In this document: piece by piece, positions 1-6,473 of the stretch | How positions within the stretch are numbered: the stretch's first letter is position 1 | How the letters are laid out: each line of letters opens with the position of its first letter | Assembly: GCA_002428365.1 (NCBI GenBank) | Contig: DIVW01000031.1 | Span: 1-6,950, forward strand | Direction: 5' to 3' | From: Propionibacteriaceae bacterium UBA6122 | GTDB lineage: Bacteria > Actinomycetota > Actinomycetes > Propionibacteriales > Propionibacteriaceae | DNA: 6,950 bases | Position numbers and translations under genes: made by a program | Notes under the pieces: generated by a model | The model's input: the letters and a program-made list of their open reading frames with translations, nothing else | Told to the model about the DNA's origin: nothing | Database searches by the model: none

Positions 1-819
1 GGCCACCTGATCGACGATCCGTTCCTCGACGTGGGGCCAGATCGAGGAGTGCTGATTGGGTCCACTGTCGTTGGTGCCGAGTTCGGCCAGGTCGGGCACC
101 GGCACCACCACTGACAGATCCCAACGCTTCTGGCTGGGCGGTGCGACCTGGGTGACCGGACGGCCGCCGGCCAGGAAGCGGGCCACCTCCTCGATCGGAC
201 GCACGGTGGCCGACAACCCGACTCGTTGAGCTGGTTGGTCCAACAGCGCGTCCAGCCGCTCAAGGCTGAGGGCCAGATGGGCACCGCGTTTGGTGCCGGC
301 CAGCGCGTGCACCTCGTCAATGATCACGGTTTCGATGCTGGCCAGCGCCTCGCGGGCTGCCGAGGTGAGCAGCAGGAACAGCGATTCGGGGGTGGTGATC
401 AGAATGTCGGCTGGCTCGCGCGCAAAAGCCCGTCGCTCTTCGGTTGGGGTATCTCCGGAGCGCACTGCCACTCGCACGTCCGGCGGCTCCAGGCCGAGGC
501 GATGCGCGGCCTCGCCGATGCCGGCCAGCGGGACGCGCAGATTGCGCTCCACATCCACTGCCAGTGCCTTGAGTGGCGAGATGTACAGCACTCGACAGCG
601 TCGGGAGCGGTCCGGTGGTGGCTGGGTAGCCAACCGGTCCAGCGCCCACAGGAAGGCCGACAGGGTCTTGCCCGATCCGGTTGGGGCCACCACCAGGGTG
701 TGTTCGCCGGAGGAGATGGCGCCCCAGGCACCGAGCTGGGCGGGGGTGGGCGCGGCAAAGCTGCCGGTGAACCACTCGCGAGTGGCTACCGAAAAGCGCT
801 CCAACACCTCGGCGTCCAT
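1..819 (-). CDS. lhr: Lhr-family ATP-dependent helicase, N-terminal part (truncated by window edge)
   Basis: This is a superfamily 2 helicase that uses ATP to translocate on and unwind nucleic acid, implicated in DNA repair; it acts in the cytoplasm. The 273 visible residues cover RecA-like domain 1: Walker A APTGSGKT (residues 45-52), SPLKALAVDVERNL (81-94) which is a hallmark of Lhr, TTPESL (142-147), the DEVH Walker B box (168-171) and motif III LSAT (202-205). The segment SIWPHVEERI near the left edge leads into RecA domain 2. Full Lhr proteins are around 1500 residues, so most of the gene lies outside the window. The ATG at 819-817 is chosen because the protein begins as Lhr homologues do and no in-frame start lies close upstream; the Shine-Dalgarno is poor. 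The gene is transcribed away from the phosphatase gene, and a structured element sits about 60 bp upstream of its start. Family assignment is very secure. Confidence 0.95.
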   Translation of the reverse strand, partial: MDAEVLERFSVATREWFTGSFAAPTPAQLGAWGAISSGEHTLVVAPTGSGKTLSAFLWALDRLATQPPPDRSRRCRVLYISPLKALAVDVERNLRVPLAGIGEAAHRLGLEPPDVRVAVRSGDTPTEERRAFAREPADILITTPESLFLLLTSAAREALASIETVIIDEVHALAGTKRGAHLALSLERLDALLDQPAQRVGLSATVRPIEEVARFLAGGRPVTQVAPPSQKRWDLSVVVPVPDLAELGTNDSGPNQHSSIWPHVEERIVDQVA

Positions 820-881
820 GGTGGAACAACTCTGCCATGCGGCCCTGACACCAAACGTGGGCCCGAGGACGGTGCGGGGGA

Positions 882-985
882 ACCCGGGCTTCGGCGGCGG
901 CGCGGCTAAGCGGTTCCCTGTTCCGCTCAGCCGCGCCACCTCTTCCCGAGTGAGCGCCCCCGCTCAGGTGGGCCGAAGCCCGGGT
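882..985 (-). other. Nested inverted-repeat element that can fold into a three-way junction, in the divergent intergenic region 820-1154
   Basis: A perfect 14-bp inverted repeat (882-895 with 972-985, arm acccgggcttcggc) encloses two further stems. The first is a 15-bp stem, 899-913 with 923-937, with a 9-nt loop and one non-Watson-Crick position (908/928). The second is a 6-bp stem, 936-941 with 966-971, enclosing another 6-bp hairpin, 951-956 with 961-966. The 966-971 arm abuts the outer stem, so the helices could stack; the shared end bases mean not every pair forms at once. The single imperfect position is A-C on the plus strand but U-G on the minus strand, which favours a minus-strand RNA, that is, the leader of the helicase gene. 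There is no T-tract, so it is not a simple terminator. It could also be a REP-like or MITE-like repeat. The pairing is seen directly; the function is unknown. Confidence 0.5.
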
Positions 986-1000
986 GTGGAATCAACCGGC

Positions 1001-1023
1001 GCTTTGATCCCTCACTTCAAAGC
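1001..1023. repeat. Short inverted repeat upstream of the phosphatase gene
   Basis: The arms gctttga (1001-1007) and tcaaagc (1017-1023) pair perfectly over 7 bp around a 9-nt loop. This A/T-richer palindrome lies 16 bp from the larger structured element and about 130 bp upstream of the phosphatase start. It could be an operator or a leader hairpin. I found no convincing -35/-10 pair in 986-1154 to decide which, and the rest of that stretch shows nothing else recognisable. Confidence 0.35.
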
Positions 1024-1154
1024 TAGGTCGCAGATATCGCAGCAGTGTCGCCGCCGTGTCGCAATCTGGGTACGTGGACGTAGTCGGGGCCAGCACCTAG
1101 CCTCGCAAGGGTCAGCAGAAGGCGGCCGAGGCCAATCGAGGGACGGGTGGCGCA

Positions 1155-1868
1155 GTGGAGTTGCATTTCGCGGTGGCCAGCGATGGGCACTATGGCGAGC
1201 CGGGGACCGATTATCAGTTCAAGTTCGGCACGCTGGTGAACGCTCTGAACCAAGCCACCCAGGCCGACCGACTGGATTTTGTGGTGATCAACGGCGACAT
1301 CTCCCATGGTGGCCTGGCTTCAGCGCGGCAGGCGAAGTTGGCGCTGGATGGCCTGCAGGTTCCCTACTTCGTCACTCAGGGCAACCACGACGAGCTCACC
1401 GCCGCTGAGTGGGAGCGGGTGTGGGGCACGCCGGGAAACCAGCTGCGTCGTTTCGGTGAGCGCAGCATCGTGGCTCTTAACACCTCGAATGCCGCTGGCG
1501 ATTATCTGTGTGCCGATCAGGCCTGGCTAGCCGAGGCGCTGCGCCGCGAGGCCGCTCAACGGGACGTGTTCGTCTTCTTTCACATCACCGCGGCGAAGTG
1601 GACCAAGCACGGCATCGACTGCCCCGGAGTGCGCCGACTGCTGGCCGAGGCTGGCAACGTCCGCGCGGTGTTCAACGGCCACGATCACGACCAGGTCGCG
1701 CGCAAGGACGATGCTGGTCTGCCCTACTTCTTCGACGGCCATTTCGGCGGCAGTTGGGGCGTCCCTGAGCTCACCTATCGCGACGTGGTCGTGGCTGAGG
1801 GGACGCTGACCACTCGGCTGCTCACCGTCGGCGGTGAGCAGCTAAGTTCAACCAGTCTCAGCTGGTAG
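1155..1868 (+). CDS. Calcineurin-like metallophosphatase (metallophosphoesterase family protein)
   Basis: This is a dinuclear-metal phosphoesterase of 237 residues, cytosolic, with no signal peptide or membrane segment. All the family's metal-binding blocks appear in order: DxH as SDGHYG (D10, H12), GDxxxG/H as GDISHG (D48), GNHD (N77, H78), a lone histidine in FFHIT (H143) and GHxH as GHDH (H176, H178). The active site therefore looks intact. The compact size and motif spacing resemble CpdA/Rv0805-type class III phosphodiesterases, but the substrate (cyclic nucleotide, phosphomonoester or other) cannot be read from the sequence. The start is GTG at 1155, with a weak purine-rich stretch (gaggga, 1138-1143; gggtgg, 1145-1150) upstream. 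Its last 11 bp overlap the 3' end of the convergent RND gene, so there is no terminator between them. It is read divergently from the helicase. No functional link with either neighbour is evident. Confidence 0.92.
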   Translation: MELHFAVASDGHYGEPGTDYQFKFGTLVNALNQATQADRLDFVVINGDISHGGLASARQAKLALDGLQVPYFVTQGNHDELTAAEWERVWGTPGNQLRRFGERSIVALNTSNAAGDYLCADQAWLAEALRREAAQRDVFVFFHITAAKWTKHGIDCPGVRRLLAEAGNVRAVFNGHDHDQVARKDDAGLPYFFDGHFGGSWGVPELTYRDVVVAEGTLTTRLLTVGGEQLSSTSLSW

Positions 1869-4800
1869 CAGCCGCCTGGAGATGACGCCCGCCCTTGCGG
1901 CCGGCCCGCTTCTCCCGCCAGGTCTCCAGCAGGTTGTAGAGCACCGGCACCAGAATCAGCGTCAGCAGGGTGGAGCTCATCAGGCCGCCAATCACCACGA
2001 TCGCCAGCGGCTTGGAGATGAACACCCCGCCGCCGGTCAGCCCGAGACCCATCGGCACCAGGGCAAACACGGTGGCCAGGGCGGTCATGATGATCGGACG
2101 CACCCGCAGGCGCGCGCCAGCCTGAATCGACTCCGCCACCCCAGCACCAGCTCGACGCTTCTGGTTAATCAGGTCGATCAGCACGATGGCATTGGTAACC
2201 ACGATGCCGATCAGCATCAGCAGGCCGATCATGGACGGCAGGCCGAGGGCGGTGTCAGTGATCAGCGAGAACGCCAGGGCGCCAGTGGCCGCGAACGGGA
2301 TCGAGACCAACAGCACCAGGGGCTGCAACAGCGAACCGAAGGTGGCCACCATGATCAGGTAGACCACCGCGATCGCCACCAGCATCGCCAACCCCAACTG
2401 CTGGAACGACTCGGTCTGCTGCTGGGAGACGCCGCCGATCCGGTAGCTGATGCCCTCGGGCAGGTCCAGGGATTCCAGACCGGCGGTGATCTGGGCGGTG
2501 GTAGCACCGAGGTCGGAGGATTCGGAGCTGGCACTGATCGTGGCGGCCCGCACCCCATCAACCCGCGTAACCATCGCTGGGGCCTGCACCACCAAGACGT
2601 CGGCCACCGCGCTGAGCTTCACCGGGTCGGCGGTCGCCTCGGCGGCGTCCTTCGATTCCTGGGTGAGGGCTTCAGATTGCGCCTGGGATTCCAGCGTCTT
2701 CGACCGGGACGTCGCCAGAGCGTCGAGCTGCTTGTCGATGCTGGCCGCCGCCGACTGGGCCTGAACAAGTTGGCCGCCGACCGAGGCGATCTGTTGGCTC
2801 AACCGCAAGATGCCAGCGCTCACTTCGGCGCAGTCGGGATCTGACGGGGTGGCCACACACTTGGCAGGCATGGCGGCGAGTTGCGCTTGGAGCGCGGCCA
2901 GCTGCTTGGCCAGGCTCTTGGCGGCATCCTTTGAAGCCGCCTTCGATTTCTTCAGCGCTTTCACCTGGGAGTTGTAAGCATCGGTTGCGGCAGCCTTGCC
3001 ATCGTCCTGGAGTGCCTTGGACTTGTCCTGCACCTTTTCCGACGCATCAGTCTTGGCGTTGCCGTTCATCAACTGGGTCACCGGCAGCTCGATCTTGCGT
3101 AGCTCTTCGATGCTCTTCACTGGCTTGGTGACCCGCAGGTAGACCTTCAAAGTGTCATCACCGGAGGCCATCGTGCCGATCTGCTGACCGCGGACGGCGC
3201 GGGAAACCGCCTGGCCGATCGAAGACTGGGTCATGCCCAGTTCGGCGGCAGCCACCGAATCCACGTCCACCGAAAGCTGATCGCGGGCCTCGCTCAGGTC
3301 GGAGGTCACATTGACCAGGTCGGGGACGGTCTTCATCATCGCCACCACCTGCTCGTTGGCTGCCTTGAGGCCCTCGGCATCGGAGCCTTCGACGTAGACC
3401 ACTACCGAGGAGGAGGAGTTGCCCACACTCACTTCGACCTGGCCAACACCAGAGCCGAGGCTGACAATTCCGCTTCGAATCCGGGAGACGACCTCCTTGG
3501 CCGAATAGCCCGGCTTCAGGGGCACGGTGTAGCTGGCCTGATTGGTGTCGGCCTGGGAGCCCATGAAGACGCTGGTGGCGCCACCGATGCTGGTGGAGTA
3601 GGTCAGGACGGCGGGGTCGGCGGCCAACAGCGACTCAACTTTCTTGGCTGCGGCGTCAGTTTCGGCCAGCGAGGTGCCAGCCGGCAGCTTCTGGCTGATC
3701 ATCAACGACTCGTTGCCTTGATTGCCGAGGAAGTCGGTCTTAAGGAACGGGGTCAGCGCCATCGTCCCGATGAACAGGAACGCGGCCAGGCCGAGGGTGA
3801 TCCAGCGGTGCGCCAGGCTCCAGTTCAGCACCGGCAGGTAGGCCCGCTGCAGCCAGGTGTCGCGCTCCTCCTCACCGGTGGACGCGTTGATCGCGGCCTG
3901 CTCGGTGGCCGAGGGTCGCATAAACCAGGACGCGAGCACCGGCACCACGGTGAGGGAGACCAGCAGGGAGGCGGCCAACGCGATGGTCACAGTCAGCGCG
4001 AAGGGGCGGAAGATCTCACCGGCTTGGCCGCCGACCAGGCCGATCGGCAGGAACACGGCCACGGTGGTCAGGGTGGAGCTGGTAACCGCGCCAGCCACCT
4101 CTCGGACCGCGTTGAGGATCGAGGTAGTGCCGAATTCGCCCATGGATTGATGTCGCTTGATGTTCTCGATCACCACGATCGAGTCATCGACCACCCGGCC
4201 GATCGCCACCGTGAGAGCGGCCAGGGTGAGGATGTTGAGCGTGTAACCGCCCACCCATAGCCCGATCAGGGCGATCAGCAGCGACAACGGGATCGAGATC
4301 GCGGTGATGAGGGTGGGCCGGATCGAGCGCAGGAAGAGCATGATCACCAGCACGGCCATTGCCAGGCCGATGCCGCCTTCAACACTGAGGTCGTGAATCG
4401 ACTGCTCGATGTAGGGAGCCTGGTCGAAGACGGTGGTGAAGGTGGCATCACTGCCAAGTTGCTTGGCCAGCTCGGGCAGCATCTCCTGCACCTGCCGGGC
4501 CACCGTGACGGTGTTGGCGTCGGCGTCCTTGGTGATCTGGAGGGTGAGGGCGGTCTTGCCGCCAACTCGGGAAATGCTGGTGGTTTCGACCGCCTGCTCG
4601 GTGACCGTGGCGATGTCGCCGAGTCGAACCGGGCCGTCGCTGGTCGAGATTTGCAGGTCGGCGATCTGCTCAACGGTGCTGAAGGTGCTACCGGTCTGGA
4701 CGTCCAGGTTGGAGCTGTCGTTGCGGATCGTCCCCGACGGCACGGCGACGGCGTTGGCAGCGAACAGCTGGCTCACGGTGGCCGGGTCGATGCTCCGGTC

Positions 4801-5379
4801 GTTCAGCTCAGTGGGGTCGTAGCTGATGATGATCTCGCGGGTTTCCTGGCCGGCTACGGCGACGTCACGAACGCCGTCGATGGTCCGGAACTGGGGCACG
4901 GCAAGCTGGTTCACCTTGGAGGTCAGCGTGGTCTCATCGTCGCTGGAGGACAGTGCCAACACCACGATCGGGACGTCACCGAAGCCGCCGGTGATCACCT
5001 TCGGGCTGACCGAAGTGGGCAGGGTGGTCGAGATCGAGTCGATGGCGCTGCGCATCTTGTTGGCCATGTCGTCGGACTTCAGGCCGTAGTCCCACTGGAC
5101 GCTCACTTGCGAGACGCCAGAGGAGCTCTTGGAGGTGACGCTGGTGACACCGGTGACGGCTTTGACAGCGGACTCGATCGGCTTGGAAACCTGGGCTTCG
5201 ACCACTTCCGGCGAGGCGCCGGGAAAGACGGTGAGCACGCTGCCGCGGGGCAACTCGAAGGACGGGATCAGCTCTTGCTTCAGTGCGCCGGCGGCGAACA
5301 CGCCCAGGCCGATGACGAGCAGGCTGAGCAGCAGCACCACACTGCGCTGGGCGAGGCTGCCTTTGGCGAGTCGAACCAC
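1858..5379 (-). CDS. RND (HAE1/AcrB-type) efflux pump permease with an inserted coiled-coil hairpin
   Basis: This is a membrane transporter that probably expels toxic amphiphiles in exchange for protons. At 1173 residues it exceeds the roughly 1030-1050 usual for the family. It shows the duplicated RND plan: TM1 (about 12-33), first extracytoplasmic domain (34-330), TM2-TM6 (334-487), TM7 (526-545), second extracytoplasmic domain (546-990) and TM8-TM12 (995-1150). The TM4 proton-relay pair is present (VVDDSIVVIEN, D398 and D399, equivalent to AcrB D407/D408). In TM10 the AcrB K940 position is threonine (T1062 in VVTNAIVLID), as in many non-enteric HAE1 proteins where Asn or Thr stands there. 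The extra length is mostly a predicted helical hairpin at about 768-917. The start is GTG at 5379, preceded by AAGGGA at a suitable distance. It is divergent from a marR gene across a shared operator region and is probably repressed by it. No adaptor (MFP) or TolC-like gene is in view. The 3' end overlaps the phosphatase gene by 11 bp. Family secure; substrate unknown. Confidence 0.95.
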   Translation of the reverse strand: MVRLAKGSLAQRSVVLLLSLLVIGLGVFAAGALKQELIPSFELPRGSVLTVFPGASPEVVEAQVSKPIESAVKAVTGVTSVTSKSSSGVSQVSVQWDYGLKSDDMANKMRSAIDSISTTLPTSVSPKVITGGFGDVPIVVLALSSSDDETTLTSKVNQLAVPQFRTIDGVRDVAVAGQETREIIISYDPTELNDRSIDPATVSQLFAANAVAVPSGTIRNDSSNLDVQTGSTFSTVEQIADLQISTSDGPVRLGDIATVTEQAVETTSISRVGGKTALTLQITKDADANTVTVARQVQEMLPELAKQLGSDATFTTVFDQAPYIEQSIHDLSVEGGIGLAMAVLVIMLFLRSIRPTLITAISIPLSLLIALIGLWVGGYTLNILTLAALTVAIGRVVDDSIVVIENIKRHQSMGEFGTTSILNAVREVAGAVTSSTLTTVAVFLPIGLVGGQAGEIFRPFALTVTIALAASLLVSLTVVPVLASWFMRPSATEQAAINASTGEEERDTWLQRAYLPVLNWSLAHRWITLGLAAFLFIGTMALTPFLKTDFLGNQGNESLMISQKLPAGTSLAETDAAAKKVESLLAADPAVLTYSTSIGGATSVFMGSQADTNQASYTVPLKPGYSAKEVVSRIRSGIVSLGSGVGQVEVSVGNSSSSVVVYVEGSDAEGLKAANEQVVAMMKTVPDLVNVTSDLSEARDQLSVDVDSVAAAELGMTQSSIGQAVSRAVRGQQIGTMASGDDTLKVYLRVTKPVKSIEELRKIELPVTQLMNGNAKTDASEKVQDKSKALQDDGKAAATDAYNSQVKALKKSKAASKDAAKSLAKQLAALQAQLAAMPAKCVATPSDPDCAEVSAGILRLSQQIASVGGQLVQAQSAAASIDKQLDALATSRSKTLESQAQSEALTQESKDAAEATADPVKLSAVADVLVVQAPAMVTRVDGVRAATISASSESSDLGATTAQITAGLESLDLPEGISYRIGGVSQQQTESFQQLGLAMLVAIAVVYLIMVATFGSLLQPLVLLVSIPFAATGALAFSLITDTALGLPSMIGLLMLIGIVVTNAIVLIDLINQKRRAGAGVAESIQAGARLRVRPIIMTALATVFALVPMGLGLTGGGVFISKPLAIVVIGGLMSSTLLTLILVPVLYNLLETWREKRAGRKGGRHLQAAATS
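2629..3078 (-). other. Segment encoding a predicted antiparallel coiled-coil hairpin inside the RND pump
   Basis: The two halves of an RND protein are internal repeats. In the first half the strand ending QIST (243-246) is joined by a short turn to GPVRLGDIATV (249-259). In the second half the matching strands, IELPV (763-767) and DPVKLSAVADV (918-928), are separated by about 150 residues. That insert is Ala/Lys/Gln/Ser-rich and almost free of helix breakers in two arms (about 779-837 and 851-917). They are joined by a Pro-rich turn with cysteines at 841 and 850. This is the pattern of a long helical hairpin. By homology it would rise from the docking face, where AcrB meets its adaptor and TolC. 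The insertion point and composition are seen directly; the fold and role are inferred. Confidence 0.7.
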
Positions 5380-5433
5380 GGCGAAGGTTCCCTTCGGTGT
5401 TGGGGAGTCTGTAGTCAGATGAGGACCACAACT

Positions 5434-5475
5434 GTTAGCCTACTACTAAGTATTCCGTTAGCGTATTACTAAGTA
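5434..5475. promoter_or_regulatory. Tandem 19-bp direct repeats, probable MarR operator controlling both divergent promoters
   Basis: Two copies, gttagcctactactaagta (5434-5452) and gttagcgtattactaagta (5457-5475), match at 17 of 19 positions and start 23 bp apart, roughly two helical turns. Each contains the odd-centred palindrome TACTAAGTA and the half-sites TTAG/CTAA seven bases apart, as expected for a dimeric winged-helix repressor. The block is an A/T-rich island in G/C-rich DNA between the RND gene (start 5379, minus) and the marR gene (start 5499, plus). A -10-like TATTAC (5464-5469) lies inside the second copy, so a bound repressor should block marR transcription as well as that of the pump. 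The repeats are seen directly; the binding protein is inferred from position. Confidence 0.75.
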
Positions 5476-5498
5476 GTCGCGCGCCTGAAGGGGATGGG

Positions 5499-5996
5499 TT
5501 GCACCACCTGATCGACTTGGACGCCCTCGGTCTGGACGCCGAGCGGACCGAACTGCTCGCCGAGATCTTCGCTCTGCACGGTCGCGTGCATGACGAGGCG
5601 CTGGCGATTGCCGGGCCGATGCCCAACCCGTCGGATCTCACCATGCAGCAGCTAAGGGTGATCGGCTTCATCGCCAAGGAGCCCGGGTTGGCTGGCCACG
5701 AACTGGGAAATCGGCTGGGCGTGAGTGCGCCGACCGCGAGCGGTCTGGTGGATCGATTGGTCGAGAAGGGCCTGCTGCAGCGGGTTGATGATCCCGAAGA
5801 CCGGCGAGTGCGGCGGCTGCATGTGACCACCGAAGGGCTGGACCTGATTCGGCAGATGGATTCCTTGATCGAGCGGGCGATGATGAAGGTCATCACGGTG
5901 ATGACGGTGTCCGACCTTCAGCTGATGCGGCGCAGCTCGGAGGTGTTCCTCGATGCCATGCACCGGGCGAGTGCGTCCGGCCGCGGTAGCGCCTGA
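5499..5996 (+). CDS. MarR-family transcriptional regulator
   Basis: This is a dimeric winged helix-turn-helix repressor of 165 residues, a little longer than the typical 140-150. It likely senses small hydrophobic or phenolic compounds and controls itself and the divergent RND pump. The N-terminal helix (about 11-40) and C-terminal helices (about 112-155) would form the dimer interface. The DNA-binding core is LTMQQLRVIGFIA (47-59), the helix-turn-helix with recognition helix SAPTASGLVDRLVEKG (76-91), and the wing with the MarR signature DPEDRRVRRLHVT (98-110). The start is TTG at 5499, because AAGGGG (5488-5493) sits five bases upstream and the nearby ATG at 5494 is in another frame with an immediate stop. 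The predicted 5' leader is short, about 20 nt from the -10-like box in the operator. No terminator follows directly; the first strong one downstream is at 6270-6304. Confidence 0.93.
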   Translation: MHHLIDLDALGLDAERTELLAEIFALHGRVHDEALAIAGPMPNPSDLTMQQLRVIGFIAKEPGLAGHELGNRLGVSAPTASGLVDRLVEKGLLQRVDDPEDRRVRRLHVTTEGLDLIRQMDSLIERAMMKVITVMTVSDLQLMRRSSEVFLDAMHRASASGRGSA

Positions 5997-6031
5997 TTCG
6001 GGTCTTCGTCCGTTTCTTCACAGCTGTAACT

Positions 6032-6053
6032 CGACACGCCGACGACACGCCGA
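6032..6053. repeat. Perfect 11-bp tandem duplication downstream of marR
   Basis: The 11-mer cgacacgccga occurs twice back to back (6032-6042 and 6043-6053) in non-coding sequence 36 bp after the marR stop. It could be a slippage product or a binding site for a regulator of the unit beginning near 6092. Nothing else supports a function. Confidence 0.4.
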
Positions 6054-6091
6054 GAGTGCGCAAAGTCATCGAAATCGGATCAGCAAAACCC

Positions 6092-6121
6092 TTGCGGCGA
6101 GCCGGTGAACGGGACTAGAAA
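6092..6121 (+). promoter_or_regulatory. Candidate housekeeping promoter for a small RNA
   Basis: TTGCGG (6092-6097) and TAGAAA (6116-6121) resemble -35 and -10 boxes separated by 18 bp. They would start transcription around 6128. An intrinsic terminator follows about 170 bp later with no convincing protein gene between. Such boxes occur by chance in intergenic DNA, so the call rests on the combination with the terminator. Confidence 0.3.
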
Positions 6122-6127
6122 TCTGCT

Positions 6128-6304
6128 TACCGGATCGCTTCGGCGGTTCGGTGATCGGAAGAAGGAAGTCGTTCTCCGTCGAGCTTTTGGCTCGTGGCAG
6201 CCCCGGTGATGAGGGGTGGAACAGCTGGTAGTTTCCGGTCGGTTTCGGCCATCACGCCGCTGCCGTGGGAAGGCCCTGGTGACTCATACTCACCGGGGCC
6301 TTTT
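6128..6304 (+). ncRNA. Candidate small RNA or long 3' untranslated region, family unknown
   Basis: This stretch lies between a promoter-like pair and a strong terminator and would give an RNA of about 175 nt. Local hairpins are visible: cgc-ttcg-gcg with a UUCG tetraloop (6136-6145), cgagc-ttttg-gctcg (6180-6194) and cccc/gggg (6201-6216). Weak long-range pairing is also possible between 6143-6158 and 6248-6261. I do not recognise tRNA, tmRNA, SRP RNA, RNase P RNA or a known riboswitch in it. It may instead be the 3' untranslated region of marR, or a leader with an attenuator for the exported-protein gene at 6536. Confidence 0.25.
6270..6304 (+). terminator. Strong rho-independent terminator
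   Basis: The arms aaggccctggtga (6270-6282) and tcaccggggcctt (6290-6302) form a 13-bp stem with a single G-U wobble and a 7-nt loop, followed at once by a T-tract (6301-6304, then cctttg). It acts on plus-strand transcripts, ending either the marR message 274 bp after its stop codon or a separate small RNA. It also isolates the downstream exported-protein gene from upstream transcription. Confidence 0.85.
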
Positions 6305-6368
6305 CCTTTGCCCGCACCCGGGCCGCCCCAAATCACTCGCCATGGTGCCGAAATGCCCCGCCCAAATA

Positions 6369-6418
6369 GGGGGTAGGTGGTGGGTAGGTGGCCGGGTGGG
6401 CTGGGGGTGGGCTTCGGG
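6369..6418 (+). repeat. G-run tract with a canonical G-quadruplex motif and a 10-bp direct repeat
   Basis: The plus strand carries many G-runs. The sequence gggtgggctgggggtggg (6394-6411) has four runs of three or more G separated by loops of 1, 2 and 1 bases, the pattern of a stable parallel quadruplex. Just upstream, gggtaggtgg occurs twice (6371-6380 and 6382-6391). Cytosines are almost absent from 6364-6391 on this strand. The tract lies between the terminator and the start of the exported-protein gene, so it could affect that gene's promoter or leader. Confidence 0.5.
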
Positions 6419-6473
6419 TGGATCGGGCCGCTACACCTCCCCAACGCGCTAGACGCGCCCCTAGAGTCATGGG

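Noticed and set aside
317..838. Minus-strand frame starting at 838 (MAELFHHG...), a possible earlier start for the helicase
   Set aside because: It is out of frame with the helicase motifs. The frame from 819 carries Walker A, DEVH and SAT.
290..1408. Long plus-strand open frame antisense to the helicase and running into the phosphatase gene
   Set aside because: Its product is Arg/Ser/Gly-rich with no motif, and both overlapped frames have clear family motifs. It is a shadow of G/C-rich coding DNA.
1882..2844. Long plus-strand frame rich in His, Gln and Gly opposite the pump gene
   Set aside because: It is the antisense shadow of the pump's third-position G/C bias, with no signal or domain.
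4393..5472. Plus-strand frame of 359 codons opposite the pump N-terminus
   Set aside because: It is another antisense shadow, and its end runs through the operator repeats.
1858..5996. Membrane-fusion adaptor or TolC-like partner gene for the pump
   Set aside because: Both flanks of the pump are occupied by other genes, and no adaptor or outer-membrane protein is encoded in the window.
6194..6376. Small plus-strand frame of 60 codons
   Set aside because: It has no Shine-Dalgarno and runs through the terminator hairpin. More likely non-coding.
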